Origin: Dentipellis sp. KUC8613
Lineage: Eukaryota > Basidiomycota > Agaricomycetes > Russulales > Hericiaceae
Length of the DNA: 64,000 nt
Direction of reading: 5' to 3'
NCBI GenBank assembly: GCA_002286715.1
Contig: NSJX01000027.1
Coordinates: forward strand, 1 to 64,000
The notes under the pieces were generated by a model, which did no database searches, was not told the origin of the DNA, and worked only from the letters and a program-made list of their open reading frames with translations. Every line of letters starts with the position of its first letter. Position 1 is the stretch's first letter. Positions 52,850 to 64,000 of the stretch are shown here, piece by piece. The translations under genes and the position numbers were made by a program.

Positions 52850-55800
52850 CTAGCCTACGCGCGAATCGCGAGGCGAACGCGGCCCAAACAATCCTCGCTG
52901 AGGCTCAGGTGGTGCCAATAGGGTTGTAGGTTCGGTGGGCGGGGGAGTGTACTCAATATTCGGGTCCGCTTACGACACAAAGTCAGCACAATTGAACCAA
53001 CATAATCAAAAAGATGACACTCACGTAGCCAAGTCGCCCAAGAGCCTGCACGACCGCCCTCCTGGATGGGGGGCATCATGTGCGATATCTCGTGCGGAGG
53101 AGGAGGGGGAGGTTGCGGAGCTGACGCTGGTGGGCCATCAGATTTCCTGCGGAGTCGCCTCGAGCCTTTTGTTGGGACACTGCGCCAAGCAGGACGAGCA
53201 TGTTCAGGCGGCGGCGGCGGAGCCTCAGGAGGCGGTGGCGGAGCATCTGCCGCTGGCCCGCCGGGTGCGAGAGGTCCGGTCGTGGGTTTCCTACGAAGTT
53301 TATCAGCATCGGTGCAAAAGATAAAAATCCACAGAACGCCGTACCATTCTGGATCGAATTCCCCTCCTGGGCCGTATTTGCTCCGCATGCACATAAGGCA
53401 GCCAAGTTCACTATTGAAACAGTGAGCTTATGCCCAGAAGGAAATTGCGGCAAACGACTTACTACTGCAGAGCCCTCCGTTCCTCGCGCAACCTCCCAAC
53501 TTCACCGAGCAACATGCGTACCTCGGCGGCCAGAGACTTGCTGAATTCGTCCAAATACTATTTTGCATGAATGTCAGAACAGGGTTGTATGAAAGATAAT
53601 AGAAACGTACTCCTTGGACGTTGAACGGAACCTGCTCCTGAGCAGTGGCACGAATGTTGTTCAACAGAGTTTCATGCTGGCGGACGCTTTCGGCAGAAAG
53701 GTCTGCATTTCACCGTCAGCATATTAGACATCCACAAAGGACAAGGACTTACTGTCGGCGAAGCTTTGGAAGAGTTCGCGGAGTTCCTGGTTTTCTTTGC
53801 GCAGCTGTTCGATGATCTGCTCGATACCTGACAAAGGGTTAGTATATGTTGTGTCTGTAAAGACTTCAAAGCCTACCTGGCTTTCCGGCTGCTTCTTCCC
53901 GTTCTTGATCGCACTTGACCTTCTGCTCTTCCTGGACCTGGAGAATCCTGAAGACCATGCCATGCAATTCCTCCCACTTATTCTCCTTCTCCTGGCGCCG
54001 GTTGAGTTTGTCGTTCCAACGTTCGTCCATGAGATCCTTCTTCGAGGCATATTCATCTCGCTGCTGCTGGACGAGATCTGTGATATCACGGAGCTGGTTC
54101 GTTATCGCTTCGTTGCGATCCAAATCCTCTTGCCTCTCTTGCTCCCTTCTATCGACTTCTTCCGTCGCCCGCAGCTGCCTCTCGCTATCCAGTTCGGCAC
54201 GCACTCTAGCCAGCTCCTCTTCCAACTCCCGAATCCGGGTCTGGCGTTCTTCATCGAGTTTCTGCCGCGCTTCCTCCGCCTCGGCACGCAGCTGTTGCCT
54301 CTCGGCATCCGCAGCCTCGCGCTCCCGAGCCATTTCCTCGCGTTCTGCCGTCACGATATCCTTGATGTCATTTGCGTGCAGGACGGCCGCATCGCGCAGT
54401 GGTTCAATGACCGACTCTGGTCGTTCTGACAAAGAAGGCCTGTCGGACACAGATGGTTTGTCTGTCAGAGATGCTACGTCGGGGGGCGGCACAGGGATGG
54501 GCGCTGTAGAGGCGGGGGCCTGGAGCCTATCCTCAAGGTCCTGCAGGATCGCGTCGCGTCGTTCCTGCGCCTCACGCTGTCTCCGGTCCTCGTTCTCCAT
54601 GAAGATCCGCTCCCGTTCGTCTTCATTCTGTTGGAACTCATGCTCGCGCTTGTCCTCCGCTTCTTCTGCACCCTTGGCGACGCTGACGAGCTGCTGCTGG
54701 AGCTCGTCAAAGCGTTGGTGTCTCTCTCGCTCCGTGTCTTCGTAATCCAGATCTCCGGGTCCAGAAGGAATCTCACCACGAGGACGTGCTGCAGGGGGGA
54801 CTTCGGCACGAGAGGGCTCTGCTCCAGGAGGAGCTGCAGCGCGGTCCTCCGCTGTCCTGGGCGGACCTTCAATCATGCTTGGAGATCGTCTTCCATCGGA
54901 TATCGAGGGCTCATATGGTATGTGCTCAGCCATCGGCGGCTCCTCTCGGAAGAGACTAGACTCTTCCTCAGAGGGAAGTATTGTTGGAGCTGTGGGAGCT
55001 GTGGGAGCTGTCTCCGCTGGCCGGTCACGACGAGACGCCTGCGATGGTGCAACCGGAATGAAGGGAACGTCTGGGCGGTGTGCTGCATCACGAACTTGGC
55101 GTTCGTACTCAGAACGGGTAGGCTCGCCCCGGGGAAATTCTGAAGGAGCCTCGTACGACAAAGGAGGTGATGCTGTCCTATGTGTCATTGGCCGAGTAGG
55201 CGTCCGCTGGGGACTATGACGGGACGGGTATTCTATTGCTAGAGAGAACGAGACGGTCAGTATCCCTCATCATGAATGGGAGAATAGGCTATCTTACGTG
55301 GTGAACTTGTTCTAGGGCGCGTCCTAGTCCCCTCAGACGGGCGAACGTAAATGTCCTCTGGTTGGCCAACTGAGACGACAGTTGGCGTCCGCTGCACCGT
55401 ATGAGGGCCAGCGGGAGGTGGAACCACAATAGGAAGTTCAGGGCTGCGCGGGACGCCTGCTTCAAACTCGGGTCTGTACCTGGGATGACTGGGGACCCGA
55501 TGTACGGGGCTCGTCCCAGACGCGTACGACAACTCACTCGGCACATGATGTTGTATGGGAGGGCTGATAGGAACATGGGTGTGAGCGCTTGGGCTCCTAT
55601 GACTGATGTGAGTTGGGCTTCGAGATATGCGATGACTCGGGGAGCCAGAACGGCGGCCATGACGACGGCCATCGTCTGACAAGGAGCGGCTGTCGCTCCT
55701 GCGCCTCCGATGGTGCCGACGTCTACCACCGGGTGAACGCGAACGCGAGCGCGAGCGAGAACGCGATCTTTCGTAGTATCTTCCACCGGGAGAGCGGCGC

Positions 55801-58800
55801 CGTCTTCGACGGTAATAGTCGGAAGAATACGACCTCGACCGTGAATGAGGCGACCTGTATCGATGTCTCCGGTGGCGAGAGCGAGAGCGAGAGCGATATG
55901 ATTCAGGCGTCTCCGACCGCCGCGATGGATGGCGAGACCGCACTTCAGGGTAGATGACGGAAGGCTCTATGTGGTGAACAGCCGAAGTTGGTCTATGTAT
56001 TCCCTGGTCTGGGTAACTCGTGCCGGTTGAGGGCCTCCTATCGTCATATCCCTGTTGTGACGGTACCACTACCGTTGTCATGGGCGGAGGACTTGAACGC
56101 CTGGATCTTCCGTCATAGCTCCTTGGTCTATGGCTCGAGCTGGATGAGCGAGATCGGGATCGCCGCGAATCCCCCTCAACAATGATTGGCGCCGGAGGAG
56201 GTACCATGCCAGGCATTTGAGGACCCATACCGGGCATACCAGGCATGCCAGGACCCATAGGCTGGATGATGAGAGGTTGAGGCGGTATTTGCGGGCCCAT
56301 CATGGGTTGTGTTGCGGGTAGAGGCTCCACTATGACCGGAGTTCCACTTGGGGGAACGTCAGGATGGCGAGGGTAGCCGTCTCGAAGTTCTGAAGGCCCG
56401 CCTGGAGGAACTTGTGGCGGCACTTCTATAACGGTGGTACCTCCCGGCGGTGGCATTACAGGAGGAAGCATTTGAGGCGTCGCGGATCGAGAGCTAGAAC
56501 TAGCACTGCTGCTAGAGCGCGAGGGTTCGCTCACATGTAGCGTTGGTTGGGGCTGGATAACGAGTGGTTGATCATGACGGTCTTGCGGTGGGATTATCGT
56601 AATTGGCTGCGTCGGTAGAGGCGAACCGCGACCAGAGCCACGGTCAGAACCATGACCAGACCTATACGAAGGCGACGAAGGAACGTAAGGCTCATCAGGT
56701 TCACCTCCTACAGGGATAGGAGGTCGATACACAGGGGCTTCCGGACGATCGTTGAAACGCTCAATATCCGGGACAATGGGTCTATCGTAGTCGATGGGCG
56801 ACGGGATAACCGCCGAAGAGGAAGACTCCGACCCCGGCACCACAGGAGGTACAATCACAGTAGGCGGCTGCTGCATCCCAGGCATTGGATATGGCATTGG
56901 CATTCCCTGAACTCCCTGCCCAGGAACTATCTGCGGGGGTGGAGGATAGCCGCTGGCGCCAGGCGGCATCGTAGACGGACGAGTTGGTGGAGGCTGCGCA
57001 AAGCCACCAACCATGCCTGGTTGCTGTCCGATTGGCTGAGGATCTGTGGAAGCTATTAGCAGTGCTCGGAAACTGCACAAGGCTCCGACCCACATAGTTG
57101 AGGTTGTAGAGCAGATCCAAGGTTATCGAGATCGTCTCTAAGCCTGTCAATCCGCGCTGTTACGCCCCGTAATTCAGCTTGACGATCCCCAACGTCCCGA
57201 CCGAGCCAATCGTTCAAAGCAGTCATGTATCTCATGAGTTCTCGTTGTTGCTCGAGAGAGGCGATGTGCATATTCCGATTATCCTGTTGAATACAATGAA
57301 TTTACTGAGGCTTGAGAATAGGATCCGAAATATCTACATACCCTGAGCATTGTCATCATGTCGTTGAAGATAGGTGGGAATGCAAGCAGTGGCTGCGGAA
57401 CGGGAGGAACAGCGAATGTTGTAGGGCCAGGTGGGGGTGGGGGTGGTGGGACGACCCCAGATGGTTGAGCGCCAGGTTGTGGAGCATCGGCTTCAGTAGT
57501 CTAGAAGTAATACAATATGAGCATCAAGTTTAAACATCAAGCCATGAAGTCCTACGGCAGCCGGGCGCCTGTACCAGCTGGGGTCTTGTAGTTGCGCAGG
57601 GGCTGTGGTTGGACGTCCCGCGTCTTGAAGGTCAGTCTCCTGCATCACGCATGTCAGAGAAGAATATGAATGTGACTTGGTAGAATAAACGTACTTCAGG
57701 AGGCTCAGCAGGTCTTGTGGCATCGTAAAATCCATCTCGTGGGCCTCCTGGTCTCCTTGCTCGACCGCTCCTGACAGCATCGTCAAAGATGACATCAGGA
57801 CCAGCTGGTTGTCTGGCAGGTGGCAGGGTACCAGACGGAATCACAGGCGTGAATGAGATGCGAGATTCCGTCCTTCCAGGCATGGCAGAAGCTGGGACCG
57901 CAGGTCGTCTTGGTGTGCGCCGTATGCGCCGGCCTCTGTCGAAAATAACAGGTTCCTCTCTGATGGGGAACGTATGGGGACGTGGAGGTAGTTCAGTAGC
58001 AATCGTAGGGCTGACACTCCTCGGTCGAGATCCCCTAAGGTCTGGCCTGAAGATCAGCGGGACCAGAGGAGGGGGAGGTTGAACAGGCTGCGTTTGCGGT
58101 TGCGGTCCCGAACGAAGCAAGTCTGCCATAAGATCGTCAAGCGAGCTACGTGCCCGCATTGGCGTGGGTGCAATGAGCGCAGGTGCATCCTGATGACGTC
58201 TATCCCATTGTTGCCGCAATCTTTCGAAGACAGACGAAATATCTGAGCCAGAATCATAGTGGGATTCTGGACGTTCAGAGGGCGGTTGAGGTCGCCCTTG
58301 GCTGTCCGCAAGCACACGCTGGAGTAAATCCTCAATGCGCTGCATCCTGTCATTGAGTTCAGCATTGTCTTGTCCCCGAGGCCATCTCTGCCGAAGCTCG
58401 TCCAGAATATGGTTTGTCGAGAGCTGTCCGTCCCATAAAGCGCTCGTGTCTTCTTTGACCTCTTTGACGGCATTCAGAAGGTTGCGAAGGTCCTCCAAAT
58501 TACTAGGAACTTGCACTCGTGGACGAGCTGTTTCGCTTGAGCTATTAGTTGGTGTGGGTGAAGAAGGCGGAGGAGTGGGAGTGAACGAGGACGTCTTCGA
58601 AAGGTATGGGCCCGAAGTGACAGGCGACGACGGAGTTGAGACGGGGAGTTCAACCGAAGACGAGGATGGCGAAGAACTGAAGGAAGACGAGCTTGACGGT
58701 GAAGACGGCAAAGAATCGCGGATCGGATACGACTCGGACTCCATCAAGCTGAAGTCGTCCGAATGATAGGAAGGAAGGAAAGATCCGACAGATGACAGTG

Positions 58801-61800
58801 AACTTGCGGTTGGGGACAGAGGTCTAAGAGGCGGAGGCGTCAACGGGATGGCAATGTCGCGCGGGCTAGATGGGACATCAGTAGCGCGAGGTGCTGTCTG
58901 GGGACGAGGGCCAGCAGGGCTTTGAGATATGACACTGCTACGACCAACAGACTGATCCCTTCTGGATACCGGTGGTTCTGCTTCGCGTTGGCGTGGAACG
59001 CTTGATACGACACTTGGGGCTACACTACTTCTGCCCACCGATTGATCCTTCCGTGATAGTATAACCGGCTCCGGTGGTTGTACAATCCCTCTATCCCGTA
59101 GGAAATCAGCAAGACCACGCAACTCGTCTTGTATGTCATTGAGATGATCATGCAAGCCTTGATTGTCCTCCTCGCGTAGACCCTCGACGCGGTTGAGGAA
59201 CTCAAGCAACCGATTGACGTCGTGAGTGACGATCTCTCGAGGCCCTTGCGACGCGATGGTTTCGAGCGAGTGGATGGATGGCGCATCACTATGCGGCGTG
59301 CTCATACTGACACTCAACGAAGGGGTAGGCATCGAAAGAGAGGGAGAGCTCGGGAGAGGCACGTGGGCGGGAGATAACTGTAAAGAAAGGAGTGAGTAAG
59401 AGGGGGGGTTGAATCTAGAATGAACGCACCGATCGAGGCGTTAACGAGCGAACAGAGGACAGGAGAGAAGGCACCGTCGACCGTTCCTCCAGGAATGGTT
59501 CCTCGAACAACGATCTATTGTCGAGAATGGAGGATCTCATCGAAATCGAGGACGCCGTAGACACAGACGAAGGTGTCCTGGTCAACGAGACAGACGAGGG
59601 CTCTTCCGACACAGACGGTGTTGGAATTGAACTTGTTGTCGCAAGGGAGACCGTGGGCTGAGAGGGCGGTGTCATTTGCGCAGGAGGGATAGGAGAAGAG
59701 GCTGTCTGAGATATTGTCACGTCCGATGGGGAAGCCGAAGATGACGACTGTGGAATGCCCGAGGACGGAGCAGACGGAGACTCGGTGATTGTGCTCAACC
59801 TCCCGAAGTCTTGAGAAGAGAAGGGCGATGCTGTCGGCCGCAAGAAAGATGTGTCGAAAGAGACATCGGCACCCTCGGGCAAGGCCATGCTTTGCACAGA
59901 TGGAGAAGCGCGAAGGAGCGACGACTCGTACGAATCATCGGTCTCAGGAGCCCAGAGAGATTCACGAATCGAAGGGCTGGGGGGAACGGGATGGGGGCTC
60001 GGTAGGCTGCCTCCTTCTGACTGTTCGCTGGGCGTCATGCTGGTTGGAGTTGACTCGGTCACGGAAGAAAGCAAGCTCGTCGTTGGTAGCGACTCGGGCC
60101 GCGGGATGGGCGATGGTGCAGGGAGCGAAACTGAAGGGAGCCCAACACTGACCGACTTGATCGTGGAAGGAGTTGGCACCGATTCTCCCAAATCCAGGTC
60201 ACGCACAGAGCTGATCTCACTTGACAAAAGCGACGGACTGTAGATTGATGGAGGCAGAGGCACGTCTTCAGGACGGGTGACTGGCGGCTCTCTGACCGAG
60301 ATCGAGGGCATGGAAGGTATATCAGAGGGTGCGATGATACTCTCCACTTCAGCCTCCTCTTCCTCTGGCTGGACGGGCTCTGGCGGGACTGGTATGGCAG
60401 TCTGAATGCCCTCTTCTCGCAGCTCCTTTTCTTCAACCTCCCGCACGCCTTCTTCGCTGACGCTGCGCGCAGAAGGGGTGGGGCACTTGCACTCTTCCTC
60501 CGGTTTGCACCTGCATTCCGCCGTCTTGTACTCCGTCGGAGGTTCGGTTGGGCAGACTTCTGCAGTGGTGAAGGTTGTAGAGCGATCGCTATCGCATACC
60601 CCAGCCGTCGCATACTCTGACGTCGGTTCTGTTTTCGCAACGTCGATGGTGACGAAGTCGCTCTCGGATCCCGAAGAGCATTTCTCCGCCGTGCCAAATT
60701 CCGTAGAGCATACTTCTGCAGTATCATAGTCTGACGGGATGGTAGGGAGGGAGGCAAATGATCCTTCTGATGGCGACTTCGCTGTTCGGTAGTCGGTAGT
60801 CGGTGTCGTGTCACTTGGAAGACCTTCGTCATCTGTAGTGCGCGCCGAAGAGCTGGTCGGGAATGAAGTCCGTGTGTAAGACTCCAAGGTGCTAAGTCCA
60901 TACTCATCGGAGTAGCGATAGCTTGAGTTTTCTTTGTCCTCCTCCGAACCTGTGGGGTACGACAAAGAGTAGCTTCGAGAGCTGACCCGGCTTCTCCGCC
61001 TCACCTCCCTCGAACGCGCCAAACTAGAACGCGAGGGTGAGGATGGTGTATATGAGGATGAGTCTACTCCATCATGAGAATCGCCGAGGTGGGAGGCAGA
61101 CGAAGATCCCCGATAGGAGATGGTGGACGGCAAGATATTCGTAGCCGTAGCTGTCTCCGAAGTGAATCCAAGCGTATCGTCGGTGAAAAGGCCGGTCCCT
61201 GTCCCAGTAGTGGATCTCAAGTAGTCGGAAGTCGAATAGAAGGTGGATGCTCTGGACTGCTGAGTACTGGAATAAGGGCCCGAAGAGAAAAAGGCATCAT
61301 CCGAGGCTGACACCGATGCCTCTGACCGAGCTCGCGACCGCCGACCACTTGGAGGTGGCGTCACAACGACATCTCGGCCGAGTCTTGGTCCGCTAGACAC
61401 AGTAACAGGAGAACCTTCACCGACGGGTGCAGCACCTGCCAGAGAAAGACCGAACCCTAGTCCCGGTCTGCTCTCGCGAGCGCGCCGTAAAGCCGACTCG
61501 AACTCCTCGTCCAAGTCTGTCATGGAAGTTGTGCGACGAAGAGAGCTGCTGCGACTCGGCGCAATGACACGGGGATCACCAGGATAGAGATATGTCTGGT
61601 TGGACACCGTTGCATCATCGACGGCACGAGACAGAGAGCGACGACCAGAACCAGAGCTGGAGCCAGATATGGAGTAGAAGTCGGAAAGGTCCGGGATAGA
61701 ATCCATGGGAGGCACGAAAGTTGTAGATGCCGAACCTGAGCCAGATCCCGAGTGTGTACTGCTTGTCATCGACCTGATCGTGCGCATCGAGCCTGTCGGA

Positions 61801-64000
61801 GATTGAGTCTCAGAGCGGTCAGGGATTGTGACTGAGCGATCAAGAGCCTCCCTGTTACTCTATGTCAGTTTCTATCCAGGCAAGCATATTAAGAATATCC
61901 TTACCATATCGCGCTAACCCAACGGACTCGCTCGCGTGCAGATTCAGCACCCAGTCTTTCAACACCATCACCGTACAGCAGCTGGAAAGGACAAAGCATC
62001 TCCAGAAGGCCCATTTCACCCAGCTGGCCTCCCCCTTCCGCTTCGGCGGCGGCGCTCTGCTGCCTTGCAGCGATAGTGCCTACATCGTCTTGTGCGGTAG
62101 GGTGCGTGGGAGAAGGAACCGACCGAACTTCGGTGCAGTTTAGCAAGTCCAGTGTTACGATCCCTCTCCCCCCACCCGGAGCAATCCAGGAGAGCAGAAG
62201 CATGTGCGGGTAAAGGAGAGCTTGGCATCTTTGCCACCGATATGGCGCCGGTGCGTGCACGTTGAGATACCATAGCAAACCAATTCGAAGGGGCTGCCAA
62301 AAGTGAAAGTTAGCGAAGAATTCTTATAACGTTCAGTAGTGCAAACCAAGATCAGGAATATGAACATGATGAGAGACGGAAGATAAGATTCAATTGGTAG
62401 GAGGAATCACGTGCTTGATGAATTCAACTGGACGTAAACTCACCTCCCGATTCGCATTTGCGTATGGTCCCAGTTCGGAAAGGTCGAATGGGGGAGGGAT
62501 AATGCTGCTACTGAGCGAAGTAGTATTTGTGCGTGGGGTGGCGAGAAGGGCGGAGTCGTGACTTGAACGGGCGGTACCAAACGTAGTGCTCCCTCGGCCT
62601 GGTCCACTTGCATCGGTCGTCGCAGAGTCTCGCAGTCTTATGCTACCTCTTTCAGCCCGACGTCTGAGGCTGAAGAGGCCATCACCTGAGGGAGAAGGCT
62701 CAGTCTGTCTAGATGCCGAGACACCTTGCTGCCCAGGAGAAATCGCGCTGGACTTTCCTGGCGGAGCTCGCTCCTTCCAGGCCGCGACGATGTTGCGGAC
62801 TGAAGTCAAAGGAGACCGGGGCGACGTCTGAGGCCTCCTAAGGCCAGGAGCCGCCGGAGTGGCGGTGACTGTGTCGCTGCTGGTGTAGAATGACGTTGAT
62901 GTGAAGGCACTGGATGTGAAGTTGTTTGTGAGAGTTGTCCTAGACTCCTCGCCTGAGGAGCTGGTTTGCTGAGGAGGTGTCAAGACAGAAGAAGAGAGCA
63001 TCGAGGACGTGCCAGTCCTGCTTTTCGAAGGCGAAGAGGGCCGAGAGCCATAACTACTACCGTAACCATAGCTCGTTCCACTACTTGTTCCGAATGTCGG
63101 CATGGATTGGCTGGTGGAGGTATACGGGCTCGGAGATCGCGGGCCAGACGGTGCAGAGAGGGTACGGCTGTGACCGTAGCTACTGCTGCTGCTTGCGGAT
63201 GTCGACTTCTTGTCCTCGAAGAAAGCGATCAAGTCGCCAGCGCGACGACCTGGAGGGGGTATTGCGCGATCGCCCGAAGCCGGTTCGGTAGCACCGCGAA
63301 CGTGAGGGGACGAGCGGCCTAGAGCAGCCGAGTTGGGTCGTGGCCCCGAGAGGTTATAGGATGTTGGACGCGAGGACGGGTTTTCTGTGCGCTCCGTGAT
63401 GGTACTCAGAATCCTACCATCACGAAGCGTGTTAGTGAAGGGGATATAGCTGGAAGTGTTGCTTGTGAATGTTGGGGAGGTAGCCGAACCGCTCAAGTAA
63501 GAGGAAGGCGTAACAGAGGATGATCCCCGGGACCATTCCGTGAGCGCATCTTCTGTGTGTGACAGTTCTTCATCAAGGTTAGTGAGGGCATCCTCGACTT
63601 CGGCGGCATCGTCAATTGAGTTGTCGTCAGAGTAGGTATAAGTATCAGAGCCGGAGCCCCGATATCGAGAGGGGGACGGGGATACCACAATCCGACGCAT
63701 TTGACGGCCAGAGGATACATCGTCACTGTCCGACGAGTGAGAAGGTGTCCCTGCAACAAACATGTTAGTGACCGACCAAAAGATTGGGACGCCAGTACAG
63801 GCAATCTGGACATGAACAGAGACCGTACGCCTCCTTCGCATCAGTTGGTACCATAGTTGCATCCCAGATGCATGCCCATCCTCCCCACCCCACTTCAACC
63901 GACGAATCGTGCCTCATGCACCTCGTCGAACAAGCACTGTGCCACATGCAATTTGAAAGGAATACTGAGCTCACCTGAGCGGGATGAAGCGGAGTATCTC
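52850..64000 (-). CDS. Giant PH-domain, disordered, coiled-coil protein (5' partial)
   Basis: Sixteen phased exons (64000-63975 partial, 63750-62444, 62293-61905, 61851-59430, 59377-57695, 57639-57556, 57500-57342, 57283-57094, 57043-55298, 55238-53877, 53827-53753, 53702-53611, 53557-53463, 53410-53345, 53290-53025, 52968-52850) encode at least about 3,360 residues. The 5' end lies outside the window. A PH domain sits at about 445-575 (RIGLLWYLNVHAPAPYRWQR, LLYPHMLLLSWIAPGGGRG, CPFQLLYGDGVERL, RERVRWVSAIWEALD), pointing to phosphoinositide or membrane binding. About 2,200 Ser/Pro/Thr-rich residues follow, with a TAE(V/C) repeat region (GTAEKCSS, YATAGVCDS, FTTAEVCPT) and an RS-rich tract. 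A long charged coiled coil runs from about 2,830 to 3,210, and the tail motif is ALQYELGCLMCMRSKYGPGG. A cortical scaffold role is a guess. The last exons are Pro-rich. Confidence 0.85.

Noticed and set aside
53797..54745. Long plus-strand open frames antisense to the coiled-coil exons of the giant gene
   Set aside because: Leu/Ser-rich mirror of Glu/Arg-rich heptads on the minus strand; no independent support.
1..64000. CRISPR arrays, prokaryotic defence loci, tRNA or rRNA genes
   Set aside because: None seen. The window is eukaryotic nuclear DNA with spliceosomal introns, and I found no cloverleaf candidate with a convincing B-box by eye.

Overview
This is a nuclear genome window from a filamentous basidiomycete, most likely an Agaricomycete. 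The evidence is dense small spliceosomal introns (mostly 48-65 nt), GC-rich coding DNA, secreted DUF5648 proteins, an F-box/LRR-type protein and several families that I know mainly from mushroom-forming fungi. There is no prokaryotic gene organisation. One run of 120 Ns (16471-16590) marks an assembly gap. I derived gene models by hand from reading frames, splice-site phase and family similarity. Exon joins that keep phase and restore conserved motifs are reliable; first exons are less so.

Layout from left to right. 1-1280: no supportable gene. 1281-3895 (+): a decayed membrane/WD40 gene with an in-frame stop and a broken splice donor. 3896-6420: gene-free, with an inverted-repeat cluster and an AT-rich island. 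6421-8863 (+): single-pass membrane protein with a very long disordered tail. 9232-11123 (-) and 11494-16431 (-): RSC7/Swp82-like and SNF5-family subunits of SWI/SNF-RSC chromatin remodelers, side by side. 18218-20086 (-): tandem pair of small secreted DUF5648 proteins. 20852-26088 (-): a 12-exon gene fusing a MORC/Hsp90-like (GHKL) ATPase, fibronectin-III-like modules and a cytosine-C5 DNA methyltransferase fold whose catalytic motifs are lost. This is the most unusual item in the window. 26751-28621 (+): F-box protein.

29135-35014 (+): VPS15, the regulatory kinase/WD40 subunit of the class III PI3-kinase. 35489-38877 (+): threonyl-tRNA synthetase, with an in-frame mitochondrial-presequence start 33 codons upstream of the cytosolic start. 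41708-44437 (-): CstF64/Rna15 mRNA 3'-end processing factor with unusually long introns. 45559-46669 (+): small heat-shock protein. 46670-50996: gene-poor. 50997-51125 (-): the 42-residue oligosaccharyltransferase subunit OST4, head-to-head with 51379-52509 (+), a conserved fungal protein of unknown function with a mitochondrial-like N-terminus. 52850-64000 (-): one giant gene, 5' end beyond the window, for a PH-domain, largely disordered, coiled-coil protein of at least about 3,360 residues.

Most of the genes are housekeeping (chromatin, vesicle/autophagy signalling, translation, mRNA processing, glycosylation, stress) and there is no operon-like logic. Two functional links stand out. RSC7 and SNF5 are subunits of one class of complex and are neighbours on the same strand. 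The ATPase-methyltransferase fusion adds another chromatin-type protein about 4.4 kb upstream of SNF5.
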